Positions 49,969 to 58,783 of a stretch of DNA of 64,000 nucleotides are shown here, piece after piece (positions within the stretch are counted from its first letter, which is position 1; each line of letters starts with the position of its first letter). Origin of the DNA: Prorocentrum cordatum (Eukaryota > Sar > Dinophyceae > Prorocentrales > Prorocentraceae); the NCBI GenBank assembly GCA_963575745.1, contig CAUYUJ010009535.1, positions 183,567-247,566 on the forward strand, written 5' to 3'. Both the position numbers and the translations under genes were made by a program. The notes below the pieces were generated by a model. The model was not told where the DNA came from, did not search any database, and saw only the letters and a program-made list of their open reading frames with translations.

Positions 49969-50772
49969 TCAACTTCCGCGCGCGGCCCTGGACCTGGACC
50001 TCGACCCGGAACGGCTCGGGGCCCTCTCGGACGCACGGCTCTCGGGGGTCTCGGCCGCGGATGCGGCCGGCGAATTCGGGCTCGCGCGGGCCTGGGAAGC
50101 GCGGGCGGCCCCGCGGACCCGGGACCCAGCTCGCAGTGGGACCTTCGGGGGCGAGGTGCTCAGACAGAACTTGCGCCTGCGGCGCTTCCCGCCTGGCGGA
50201 GCGGGCTCGCTGGGGGCGGCGTCCGCCGGGCCCTGGCCACCCGCGCCGAGAGCCGGCGCCGCGCTGGCCGCTGGCGCATCTCTATACATGGCGGCCGCCT
50301 CGCACGAGAGCTTCAGCTCGCTGACGAAGCGACGGCCTGGAGACGAAGCCCGGATGCGCACGCGGGCGCCGTCTGGCTCGGCAGCTCCGCGCTCGACTAA
50401 GTGGTCGAGCAAGCTCTTCCACCCCTCGCTCTTGCCGTATGGCTGCAGCGTCGCTGTGCCCCCGTACTTGATCAGGTCGGCCTGCCGCTTGCGATCGCGG
50501 CGGAAGTGCTTGTGCTGGAAGTTGTACCACGGGCTCTTGCTCGATATCTTGTAGGGGATGCCTTCTACGGCGTTAGCCCACATGCCGTCCACGGCTGCCG
50601 CCGCGTCCAGCAGCCGGCGCGCCGCGAAATCAACATTGCTCAAATGCGGCACCTCCTCCGTGGCTTCGTCCTCGATCGTGGCCCTCGAACGGGGCTCCGA
50701 GGCATGAATCAGCTCCTTCTTGCGCTCTATCTTGCGCTCCGCGGCCATCTGGTTGACGGAGTAGAGCTCCAT
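49969..50772 (-). CDS. Hypothetical protein (or 3' exon of the upstream gene)
   Basis: In the minus-strand frame the likely first residue of the coherent part is Met at 50772 (MELYSVNQMAAERKIERKKE). It continues with TEEVPHLSNVDFAARRLLDA, WANAVEGIPYKISSKSPWYN, FQHKHFRRDRKRQADLIKYG and a Pro/Ala/Arg-rich tail. The basic patches suggest a nuclear or nucleic-acid-binding protein, which is inference only. It lies about 300 bp downstream of the next gene on the same strand and may be its last exon. I recognise no family. Confidence 0.5.
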   Translation of the reverse strand: MELYSVNQMAAERKIERKKELIHASEPRSRATIEDEATEEVPHLSNVDFAARRLLDAAAAVDGMWANAVEGIPYKISSKSPWYNFQHKHFRRDRKRQADLIKYGGTATLQPYGKSEGWKSLLDHLVERGAAEPDGARVRIRASSPGRRFVSELKLSCEAAAMYRDAPAASAAPALGAGGQGPADAAPSEPAPPGGKRRRRKFCLSTSPPKVPLRAGSRVRGAARASQARASPNSPAASAAETPESRASERAPSRSGSRSRSRAARGS

Positions 50773-51079
50773 GGCGGGCACCGCCGCCAGGGCGTCGAGA
50801 GTTCGAATCCCAGCATCAAGAGGAGCGCTCCGGCCGATGGCGAAGCCTCGGTGACGCGCCGCCCCCTGCCCGCCCAGCGATCGACCTGCCCGGCTGAGGC
50901 GCGACAAAGGGTGACCTGGGGGATCGGGCTGTCGCGAACTGAATGACGCGCGAACCGCGGGCCCACGGCGACCGAGGGGACGGCGAACCAGGGCCCCGAA
51001 ACCGCGGACCCCGATCTCGATCGCAAGCAGCCGCGGACCACCGCAGCAAGCAACCTTCTCCGATCGCTCGATCAGGCGA

Positions 51080-52815
51080 TCAGCCGCGGCAGCCGGGGCA
51101 GGCGCGGAGCAGCCCGTTCCTGGACGCCACGTTAGCCGTGGCGCAAGCGCCGAAAGCTTTGCCCGCGTGTTTAGTCACGACGGAGCTGCCCATGGGGTTG
51201 CCCGATTTGTTGCACGCGGCCGAGGACCCGTCCTGAACTCCGATGAATATGAGGGCGGCCGTCGGCTTCCAGTCCATGATGCTCACGGCCATGTCGCTGG
51301 GCGGGGCGCCAGCTGTCACTGGCTGCGCCGGCGGGTGGTGGGGCTCCTCCAGCTTCACTCTCACTATCGGCTCCTCCTCCTTCACCGACGGCCCCTCCAC
51401 GTTCGCCATGGCGCGGCTGAGGCGGGCGCGCAACTTCACGGGGGGGCGCGCCGCGTCGGCCGACTCGCCAGGCGGCTGCGACGAGCTCGGGGCGCTCGCG
51501 GCGTCGGCGAACCCATGCGCTGCCTCCGGCGCCGCACTCTGCTGCGCCAACAAGACTTCTCGGAGGGTCTCCGTCAGCAACTCCATGCTTCGGTGCCGGG
51601 GTACAAGTTTCTCCTCCGTGGGCGTGTTCTTGGTCTTGCTAGCGTCGAGGTGCAGGAGCACGAAGCGCAGACGGCCACACGAGTCGCTGCCCATTTCCCG
51701 AGTGTAAGTCTTCATTTGTGAACACAGCAGCATCCACGCCACAGGTTTGATGCAGCACTGGTCTTGACCAGTCCCTTTTCCGAATGCGTCAGTGCCATCC
51801 AAGAACTCGATGATGTCTGATTCTTGGAGCATGTTCTCCTTCTTGGAATTGAGAACCTTTTCCAGCTCCCCGTTCAAAATCTGGAGTTGCGGGCCGGTGC
51901 TCTTAAGCTGCTTCACGATCCCCGTGACCGAGATGTCCCGCTGCTTCCACACTGTCGTTGCTGGAAGCTGCTCCTCGCTCAAGGAGCCGATCCACGTGAG
52001 CACGATGTTCTTGAGGTTGTCCTTGCCGCCAGACGGGTCCCCTTCGGCGATCAGGGGGAGATTCGACCTTGGACGGCGGGTCCGCGACATCGGGGGCGCG
52101 GGCGGATTTGCCCGCACTTCCGATCTCGCGGACCCTCCTGCCAGCACGGGGGGCCGAACTAAGGCCACGGCGCGCCCACGTCCCATTTGCTCTCGCTCTC
52201 CTCCAAGAGCGGGTTCTTAAGCTCCGAAGCGGCGCCCTTCCAATAGTACACGCACTGCCCCTGAAAAGCGGCTCGAACCAAGTGCCCATCCTCAGGCAAT
52301 CCGTTCCCCACCGAAACCCGGGAGCAGGCGTCTGCGATCTCCGCGGGCGCCATAGACCGGACCGGCGTCAGCTCTTGCGCGCGCCGAGGGTCGGGGCACT
52401 TCTCGCGCAGGAGCTCCGTGTAGAAATCCTCCGCGTGCTCTTTCATGTAGTCTTTCACCGAGATGTTGGAAGCTTTCGCATGAAAGTTCGTTGCCTCATT
52501 CACCGCCTTGGCGTCCCAGACCCCGTCGCACCAGTTCTCGAAGAAGAGGTCGCGCAACTGCGCGTTCGCCTTGTTGAGGATGTCCCCCAAGAACTGCCAA
52601 GGGACGGTGGTGCCGGTGGCATTTCGCCACGCCTGGACAGCAATGCTGCGCAGCCGATCGACTGCTCCATCGCCAGGGTCAGTGGATGATTTGATGCGTG
52701 CCTTCATGGCCTCGAACTCTACGACGGACTCCTTCTCGATGGCTTTCATGCGAGAGAGCACGCTGCCAGGCGACAGCTGGGACAACGACGGGGGCTCTGC
52801 GTCATCCTGCGACAT
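51080..52815 (-). CDS. Hypothetical two-exon gene with candidate 104-bp intron
   Basis: Exon 1 starts at the ATG at 52815 (MSQDDAEPPSLSQLSPGSVL) and reads KAIEKESVVEFEAMKARIKS, QFLGDILNKANAQLRDLFFE and QGQCVYYWKGAASELKNPLL to about 52172. The coherent frame then resumes at about 52067 in another phase: NLPLIAEGDPSGGKDNLKNI, VLTWIGSLSEEQLPATTVWK, SIIEFLDG-like and CCIKPVAWMLLCSQMKTY, ending Pro/Ala/Ser-rich near 51080. A GC...AG intron at 52171-52068 would join them in frame. Both exons look cytosolic or nuclear, with no signal peptide or membrane segment. No family recognised. Whether 50772-49969 belongs to it is open. Confidence 0.6.
52068..52171 (-). other. Candidate GC-AG intron carrying a strong hairpin
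   Basis: The donor is GC after the codon for Gly in ...KWDVG; the acceptor is CCAAG before GTCGAAT. Inside, 52078-52087 and 52126-52135 are a perfect 10-bp inverted repeat (GGGTCCGCGA/TCGCGGACCC). ATCGG/CCGAT and GCGGGC/GCCCGC are nested within it, so nearly the whole 58-nt core folds on itself. Confidence 0.5.
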
Positions 52816-53038
52816 TGGCACTCGCCGCGCCGCCCCTGCGGCCAGGCACCTTGAACGAAGAGCCCGCGCTCGGGCCACGGATGGCCCGACAAATTGCGCC
52901 AGGCACCTTGAGCGACAAATCGGCGGCGACGGCGATGGTGATGATTACGGTGATGATGGTGAGGATGTTGATGGTGATTAACACGATCATGAAGAATGCG
53001 ATGGTGATTAACACGATCATGGTGACCAGCACGATCAT

Positions 53039-53480
53039 GGTAGTAGAAAATGCTGTCCTCTTGGGGCCCTCTTGGGGCCCTTTTGAAGCCCTCTCGGGCC
53101 CCCAAGAGGCTCCAAGAGAGCCCTCAGAGGGCCCCAAGAAGGCTCCAAGATGGCCCCAAGAGGGCCCGATTTTCTGCTACCAGGGGGCCCCCCGCTGGTA
53201 GTAGAAAATGCTGCCCTCTTGGAGCCCCTTCGGGGCTCTCTTGGGGCCCTCTTGGGGCCCTTTTGGAACCCTCTCGGGCCCCCAAGAGGGTCCAATGAGG
53301 GCCCCAAGACGGCTCCAAGACGGCCCCAAGAGGGCCCAATTTTCTACTACCAGACGGCCCCCCGCTGGTAGTAGAAAATACTGCCCTCTTAGAGCCCTCT
53401 TGGGCCCTTCTTGAGGCTCCCAAAAAGGTTCTCCGGGGACATCCGAGGCCCGACTTGGGACCCCCTTCGGCCGTCTCCGG
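53039..53480 (+). repeat. Left inverted arm of the 4-kb element
   Basis: Unit starts (GGTAGTAGAAAAT) at 53039, 53197 and 53377. The last unit is shortened and runs into a palindrome. Confidence 0.88.
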
Positions 53481-53509
53481 CCGAAGGGGGTCCCAAGTCG
53501 GGCCTCGGA
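53442..53509. repeat. Perfect 32-bp palindromic hairpin
   Basis: 53442-53473 and 53478-53509 are perfect reverse complements with a 4-nt TCTC loop (CCGACTTGGGACCCCCTTCG inside the arm). It marks the inner edge of the left arm. The right arm has only one half of it. Confidence 0.97.
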
Positions 53510-53519
53510 CGATCAGGGC

Positions 53520-53745
53520 GATAAGGACGATGATGACGTTGATTAAGATGATGACGATGACGATGATGGCGGTGACGATGATGACGATGATGCCGATGCT
53601 GCTGATGACAATGGTGGCCTGACGGTGCTGATGCTGCTGATGACGATGCTGCTGATGCTGATGTTGATGATGCCGATGCTGATGATGCCGATGCTGCTGA
53701 TGGTGACGATGATGACGGTGATGATGACGATGATGCCGATCCCTG
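53520..53745. repeat. (GATGAT/GATGCT)n tract
   Basis: About 225 bp of GATG-based triplet and hexamer repeats. It resembles the GAT tract at 62530-62880. Confidence 0.93.
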
Positions 53746-53814
53746 GAGGGGGCCCGGGGTCAGGGCGAGCTCCTGGACCGCCTGGGGGGCATTTCGACGT
53801 CCGCTGATGTCATG

Positions 53815-53975
53815 TGGAGCCTTCGTGGGGCGTCACTGGGGCCCGTTTTGATATTCTGGAGAAGTCTTGGGCTGTCTTGGGAACCTTTCGGGGGCAAGGT
53901 CGGCGACCGAATCGCGAGGTATTTAGGGGAGCATAAATACCTCCGGGCCCTGGGCTTGCCAAGCCCCGCCGCGGG
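53815..53975. repeat. Dispersed repeat family A, diverged copy 2
   Basis: It shares GGCGACCGAATCGCGAGGTA, AAATACCTC and CTGGGCTTGCC with the other copies. Here the stem is perfect: GAGGTATTTA (53916-53925) / TAAATACCTC (53934-53943), 8-nt loop. Confidence 0.8.
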
Positions 53976-54111
53976 CTGCAGTGAAGCCGCTTCGGGCCCT
54001 TACTGGGCCGTCCGGGGAATCTCCTGGCCGCTCGAGACGGCCAACAGACATACAGACGGCCCAGAAGACCGCCCCAAGACGGTCCAAACTCCAATATTGG
54101 TCTTTCGTTTG

Positions 54112-54460
54112 GTCTCCTCCTCCTCCTCCTCCTCGTCCCCCCCCGTCCCCCCCGAGGGCGATTGGGCGTTGCGGCGCGGTCGCCCCTCGATGCTGCATGC
54201 GGACGGGCACGATGTGTCCTCCGCCTCCTCCTCCTCCTCCGCCTCCTCCTCCTCCTCCGCATTCTCGTCCTCCTCCTGCCCTCCCCCCTCCCTCCAACTT
54301 CCAGGGCGGTGCGGCGTGGCGGCGGAGTCGCCCTCGCCGTTGGCATGCGGCTGGGCACGCTGCGTCGTCCTCCTCCTCCTCCTCCTCGTCCCCCGCCTCC
54401 CCCGCCTCCTCCTCCTCCTCCTCCTCCTCCTCCTCCTCCTCCTCCCCTTCCCCCTCCGCC
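54112..54460. repeat. (TCC)n tracts
   Basis: Three TCC-rich blocks (about 54112-54140, 54225-54290, 54368-54460) separated by unique sequence containing two similar GGCG-CGG-GTCGCCC segments. Open frames here are compositional. Confidence 0.9.
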
Positions 54461-54780
54461 TCCTCCTCTGCCTCGCCGCCCTCGCCTCCGACCCAAGGCC
54501 GGATCCGGTTGATTATCCTCGCCTCGGGCCCGAGACTCGCCCCGCGAGCGGCGGGTCGTGGCGGGCTTCCCAGCCGCCTGGCCTGTCCGCCTGGGGCGCC
54601 TCAGAAGGGTTCCAAGGGCCCTCCTCGGCCGCGGCGGCACCCCCGGCCGCCCGGCCTGTCCGCCTAGGGCGCCTCGGAAGCACCCCAGAGGCACCCCCCA
54701 CCGTATTCAGCCCCTCCCAGGCCGGCGTTGCTCTTTCTCGAAGGTCCCACCCACCCGCGACCCGCCTTCTTCTGGCGAGC

Positions 54781-54880
54781 CAACCAGCCAACCAACCAGC
54801 GAATGCCCAGCCAACCAACCATCCAACCAACCAAGCGGCCAACCAACCAACCAGCAAATCGCCCAGCCAACCAACCATGG
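54781..54880. repeat. (CCAA)n tract
   Basis: About 100 bp of CCAACCAA repeats with CAGC/CGCC interruptions. Confidence 0.92.
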
Positions 54881-55037
54881 AACCAGCCCAGAGGGGGCGG
54901 CTATAGTTGCCGAGAAGCATCTAGATGAGGCTGGCCTGGCTGGACATGCGGATCTTTATTCGGATTTCCAACGGCAACGAAATGGCTAACATAATTACAA
55001 CGCCAACTGTCTCAAGACGGGGAATCATCGGCGCGTC

Positions 55038-56348
55038 TCAAGACGCCGAAGCAAAATGGCATCTGAAATAATGGTCGCAGCGATAGCACCGATATCGCTT
55101 GTGGGCGGCCTGATGTGACCGTGTATCACAGGAGCGGCAACAAGGGCACGGCGGCATCCACTCATCCTCGATAGCAGTCGCCTCCGAGCTGTTTCCATGG
55201 ACCGATGGTAGGCAAGGTTTTTTTGGGATGGGTTGTTCGTCTCCTTTTTTGAACTTTGCCACGAACGTGTCCCATTGGTCGGTCGGCTCGGAGACATAGA
55301 AAATGGGCCAATGAATACGCGCCACTGTGCTGGTGAGGACAGAATGAATTCTTGTCAGAATGGGGGCCCACCATTCAACCCAGAACCGCCGCCGCATGCT
55401 GTTGTATTTGCGGACTTCGCATAGCTTGAAAAAGAAACACTGCATGAGGAAGACGGTGTCGTTGAGATGCTGCGGCAGGCCCTCCACAGCCAAATCGCGC
55501 ACTTGTTTTCCCCAGGGTGTGAAGTACAGAAAGCTGGCATAGAAGCCAAAAAGTTCCTGGCGCACCTCATGCTCACTGTCCTGTGAGTCTGGGAGGATTT
55601 CCGCCCCCAGCGCTTCGTTTACAACCGCGGAGACACCCCACCCTGTGCTCCAGTGGGTATACAGATGTTCGCGTGCTAATGTTCTGATAGCGGCTAATTC
55701 TTTCGGCACGCGCTTTCCCGTTGGCAACGATAACCAAAATATATCAGCAAATGGCAAAAAAAAGCCAGAATGTTCTGCAACAAGGCGAGAATAGAACCTG
55801 TCTACTGTACCATTTAACGAAATGGACTTGCTAGGATCAATGGTAGATTTCAGCACGTACCACGGTCTCATGAGCGCTAAACGCTCGCGCAGGCTCGCGG
55901 CAGCGGCCTTGGGGCTGGCGCCCACTACGCGGGCGGCCCTGGCTGTCCGGCCAATGTAAGGTTCGAATTTGCACCCCCTCTGGAACTCAACGTGGGGGTG
56001 CCAACCCCCAGCATCGTCCAAACTTTTCCCTGCTGGTACGAGTGGCTCAACTTTTTTGGTGGTGCCGTGTAATGCATAAAATGCAGCAATCTGGTCGCGA
56101 TCGCGATTGAAGAGAGCTTGAGCAGTGCGCATCAAAGACTGGCCCACCTCAGTTTCGTGGAACTTAGCCGCTGTGGTCTGATATGATACCAAGTTGTTGG
56201 CGCAGCCTTGGCAAAGAAAAGGCATCGTACTACAGCCGCCGAAGCGGTCTACGAGCAACGTGCGATGCTCGCTGTTTGTAATCACATCTCTCAAGTATAC
56301 TATATCGTCCAAAGGAGTCTCTGCAGTGCACAACCAGCAATGCACCAT
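55038..56348 (-). CDS. 436-aa protein with zinc-binding motifs at both ends, inside the inverted-arm element
   Basis: I chose the ATG at 56348 because a CxxC pair follows at once (MVHCWLC). The open frame continues 95 codons further up into low-quality sequence. Residues C4, C7, C46 and C49 form a first zinc site (FLCQGC at 44-49). The C-terminus (401-430) reads CPCCRSC...KRYRCYRCDHYFRC. The pattern CPxC, then KRYRCxxCxxxF, is like the zinc ribbon found in many transposases. The middle (about 150-380) is hydrophobic and aromatic-rich (FFLPFADIFWLSLPTGKRVP, WVEWWAPILTRIHSVL) with no DDE triad that I can pick. The frame has no stop or shift, unlike most copies in the window, so it is recent or selected. 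It is probably the element's own protein, a transposase candidate. Alternatively it is a host gene caught between repeats. Confidence 0.62.
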   Translation of the reverse strand: MVHCWLCTAETPLDDIVYLRDVITNSEHRTLLVDRFGGCSTMPFLCQGCANNLVSYQTTAAKFHETEVGQSLMRTAQALFNRDRDQIAAFYALHGTTKKVEPLVPAGKSLDDAGGWHPHVEFQRGCKFEPYIGRTARAARVVGASPKAAAASLRERLALMRPWYVLKSTIDPSKSISLNGTVDRFYSRLVAEHSGFFLPFADIFWLSLPTGKRVPKELAAIRTLAREHLYTHWSTGWGVSAVVNEALGAEILPDSQDSEHEVRQELFGFYASFLYFTPWGKQVRDLAVEGLPQHLNDTVFLMQCFFFKLCEVRKYNSMRRRFWVEWWAPILTRIHSVLTSTVARIHWPIFYVSEPTDQWDTFVAKFKKGDEQPIPKKPCLPSVHGNSSEATAIEDEWMPPCPCCRSCDTRSHQAAHKRYRCYRCDHYFRCHFASAS

Positions 56349-56607
56349 TGTATCGCTGCTTCCAAGCAGTGCGATGCGATAGCCGGAAGGTGCGAAATCT
56401 TCGTCTGAGCACTGAATCACAGCTACGGTGGTGATGGTGATGATGGCGGTATGTGAGGATGGAAAATACGATTCGGGAGAGAGCCCCAAGACGGCCGCAG
56501 ATGCCCTAAAGAGAGGCTCCAAGACGGCAGAAGATTGGCAGAAGATTGCTCCAAGACGGAGCCAGAAACTTTGAGGACGGTCCACGGACCGGAGCCCAAG
56601 ACGGGAC

Positions 56608-57251
56608 CCGGAGACGGCCGAAGGGGGCCCCAAGTCGGGCCTCGGATGTCCCCGGGGACCTTTTTGGGAGCCTCAAGAAGGGCCCAAGAGGGCTCTAAGA
56701 GGGCAGTATTTTCTACTACCAGCGGGGGGCCGTCTGGTAGTAGAAAATTGGGCCCTCTTGGGGCCGTCTTGGAGCCGTCTTGGGGCCCTCATTGGACCTT
56801 CTTGGGGGCCCGAGAGGGCTCCAAAAGGGTCCCAAGGGTGCCCCGAGAGAGCCCCGAAGGGGCTCCAAGAGGGCAGCATTTTCTACTACCAGCGGGGGGC
56901 CGCCTGGTAGCAGAAAATCGGGCCCTCTTGGGGCCGTCTTGGAGCCTTCTTGGGACCCTCGTGGGGCCCTCTTGGAGCCTGTTGGGGGCTCGAGAGGGCT
57001 CCAAAAGGGCCCCGAGAGGGCCCAAGAGAGCCCCGAAGGGGCTCCAAGAGGGCAGCATTTTCTACTACCAGCGGGGGGCCTTCGTGGAGTTCCTTTGAGT
57101 CCTCTGAGTCCTCTTGGGGCGCTCTTGAGGCCCTCTTGACACCTCTTGGGGGCCGCGCTCTTGGGGCCCTGTTGAAACCTCTTGGGGGCCAAAGAGGGAT
57201 CCAAGAGGGCCTCGCGCTCATGGCTCCAACAGGGCAGCATTTTCTACTACC
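56608..57251 (-). repeat. Right inverted arm plus one outer unit
   Basis: Unit ends (TTTTCTACTACC) at 56720, 56890, 57069 and about 57251. The first three pair with the left arm. The fourth is more diverged (CAGCGAGTGGG spacer) and has no partner on the left. Confidence 0.85.
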
Positions 57252-57319
57252 AGCGAGTGGGCGTCTGGCAGTAGAAAATCGGACCCTTTTGGAGCCGTCT
57301 TGGAGCCCTCTTGGGGCCC

Positions 57320-58170
57320 GCTTGGAGCCTCTTGGGCATCGGACTTAAAATGCCCAAAGCGTTCGGACTTAAGATGCTCAGGAACGCGTTGGGCATCTTA
57401 AGTCCGATGCCATTAGGCCTCGAAGGGATCGGACCCAAGATGCCCAAAGCACCCTGATCACCTCAAAGCGCCTGGGCGTTGTTCCTGGATGGGCTGGTGG
57501 GGATACGCGAAGCGTCAAGAATAAAAAAAAAACATCTTTTTGAAACTGAGTACCAGCGCGGGCGCGGCCCCACATCCTAGCTCCTCACCGCGAGTCCATC
57601 CCCCCAACCAACCCCTTCCGACAGCACGCGCCCATCCCCCCTTGGCCAAGGGGGGCGATTATTATCCCACTCGGAGTACGTGGGAGGGGGGTGCGGGAGG
57701 AGGAGAGGGAAGGGGAGGGGGAGAAGGACGAGGAAGGAGGGGGGAAGAACGAGGAAGGATTTAAAAGGGATGGCGGAGGGAGGGGGGAAAGGGAGAATGG
57801 GGATGGACGGTCGGAGGGAGAGCGAAAAGGAAGTAGGGGAAAGGAGGGAGGGAGGGAGGGAGAGGAGGGGGAAGGAGGGGGAAGGAGGGGGAGGGAGGGA
57901 CGGAGGGAGGGAGGTGACGGGGAGGAGGGAGGGCGGGAGAGCAGGACGGAGGCTCTGGCCTGGCCTCGATACGCCTCGCACGGCCCAGCGAGATCGGACG
58001 GCGGGGGAAGAAGGGAGAACGAGGTTAAAAAGGATGGCGAGAAGAGGGGGGAAGAGGAAAAAGGGGGAGGGAGGGAGGGAGGGAGAGAGGGAGGGAGGGA
58101 GGGTGGCACACAGGCCCTGGCCTCGTCTCCCAAGCCCCAGCCGTTCCTCGCTCGGTCACGAAAAGAGGTT
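57320..58170. other. Non-genic stretch
   Basis: It contains a small repeat of GGACTTAAGATGC-like words (57340-57450), the GGGCTGGTGGGGATACGCGA motif (57489-57520) and a long GGGA/GGA purine tract (57680-58110). Confidence 0.55.
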
Positions 58171-58171
58171 G

Positions 58172-58300
58172 GGAGGCAGGGGGGAACTTGGAAGGAGAGG
58201 GGAGAGACAGGGGAAGAGGGAGGGAAGCCGTTTTGGTGGACGTCTTGGGTCTTGGGGCCTTCCTGGACCATCAGAAGGGTTATGGTGAGGTTCTCGGGGG
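58172..58300. repeat. Dispersed repeat family A, partial copy 3, with 5' flank
   Basis: GGGGAACTTGGA, GGAGAGGGGAGAGA, TTGGTGGACGTCTTGGG, CCTTCCTGGACCATCAGAAG and GGTGAGGTTCTCGGGGGC match 63005-63145 in order. Together with that copy it flanks the 1058-codon ORF as a direct repeat. Confidence 0.85.
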
Positions 58301-58307
58301 CTTCCTT

Positions 58308-58425
58308 TCCTCCTCCTCCTCCTCCTCCTCCTCCTCTTCCCCCTCCTTCTCCTCCTCCGCCTCCTCCTCCTCCTCCTCCCCCTCCTCCTCCTCTTCCTCC
58401 TCCTCCTCCTCCTCCTCTCATTCCT
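58308..58425. repeat. (TCC)n tract
   Basis: About 115 bp of TCC with a few TTC/CCC interruptions, replacing the 3' half of the family-A repeat. 58430-58780 holds CCTCGCGG and GGGCC words and no gene. Confidence 0.93.
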
Positions 58426-58783
58426 CTCGAGGCCGTCCGGGGGCCCTCGCGGCCTTTGCTTGGGCCCTCGCGGAGCTTCCCCTTGGACCTCGCGGGGGGC
58501 TTCGGATAAATTCAAGAGGGGCCCCCCGTCAGTGCCATCCAAGAGGGCCCTCTGGATGCCATTGTCGGGACGCCCCCGGGGCCTTCTCGGGGCCGTCTTG
58601 GGGGCCTCTTGGGTTTTTCTTCGGCGATCCCATGCTCCCCGGAGCGGCCGAGCATTGCAACGATAAAATCGCGTGACATGGCAACAATAATGCTAACGAC
58701 GTGCACGGAAGAGGAGCCCGGTGAAGGGCCAGGGCAGCGCAGAGAAGAGAGAAAGAATACATGCTACAGAAGACGGGCGCCTG

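Larger units (their letters stand above)
53039..57069. mobile_element. About 4-kb element with long near-identical inverted arms around a zinc-ribbon ORF
   Basis: The left arm (53039-53480) and right arm (56608-57069) are reverse complements, about 95% over the inner 330 bp by eye and less in the outermost unit. Both begin at the outside with GGTAGTAGAAAATGCTG. Each arm is a tandem array of 160-180-bp units, and each unit itself has inverted ends (GTAGTAGAAAAT...ATTTTCTACTAC). Between the arms lie a GATGAT tract, a diverged family-A repeat, TCC tracts, a CCAA tract and one intact minus-strand gene (55038-56348). The right array continues outward for one more diverged unit (to about 57290). 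The plan matches foldback-type DNA transposons; the superfamily is unknown. Confidence 0.68.

Noticed and set aside
50790-50850. TTCGAATCC resembling a tRNA T-arm
   Set aside because: The flanking bases do not pair as a T-stem, and no D-arm, anticodon arm or acceptor stem is found. It lies in coding sequence.
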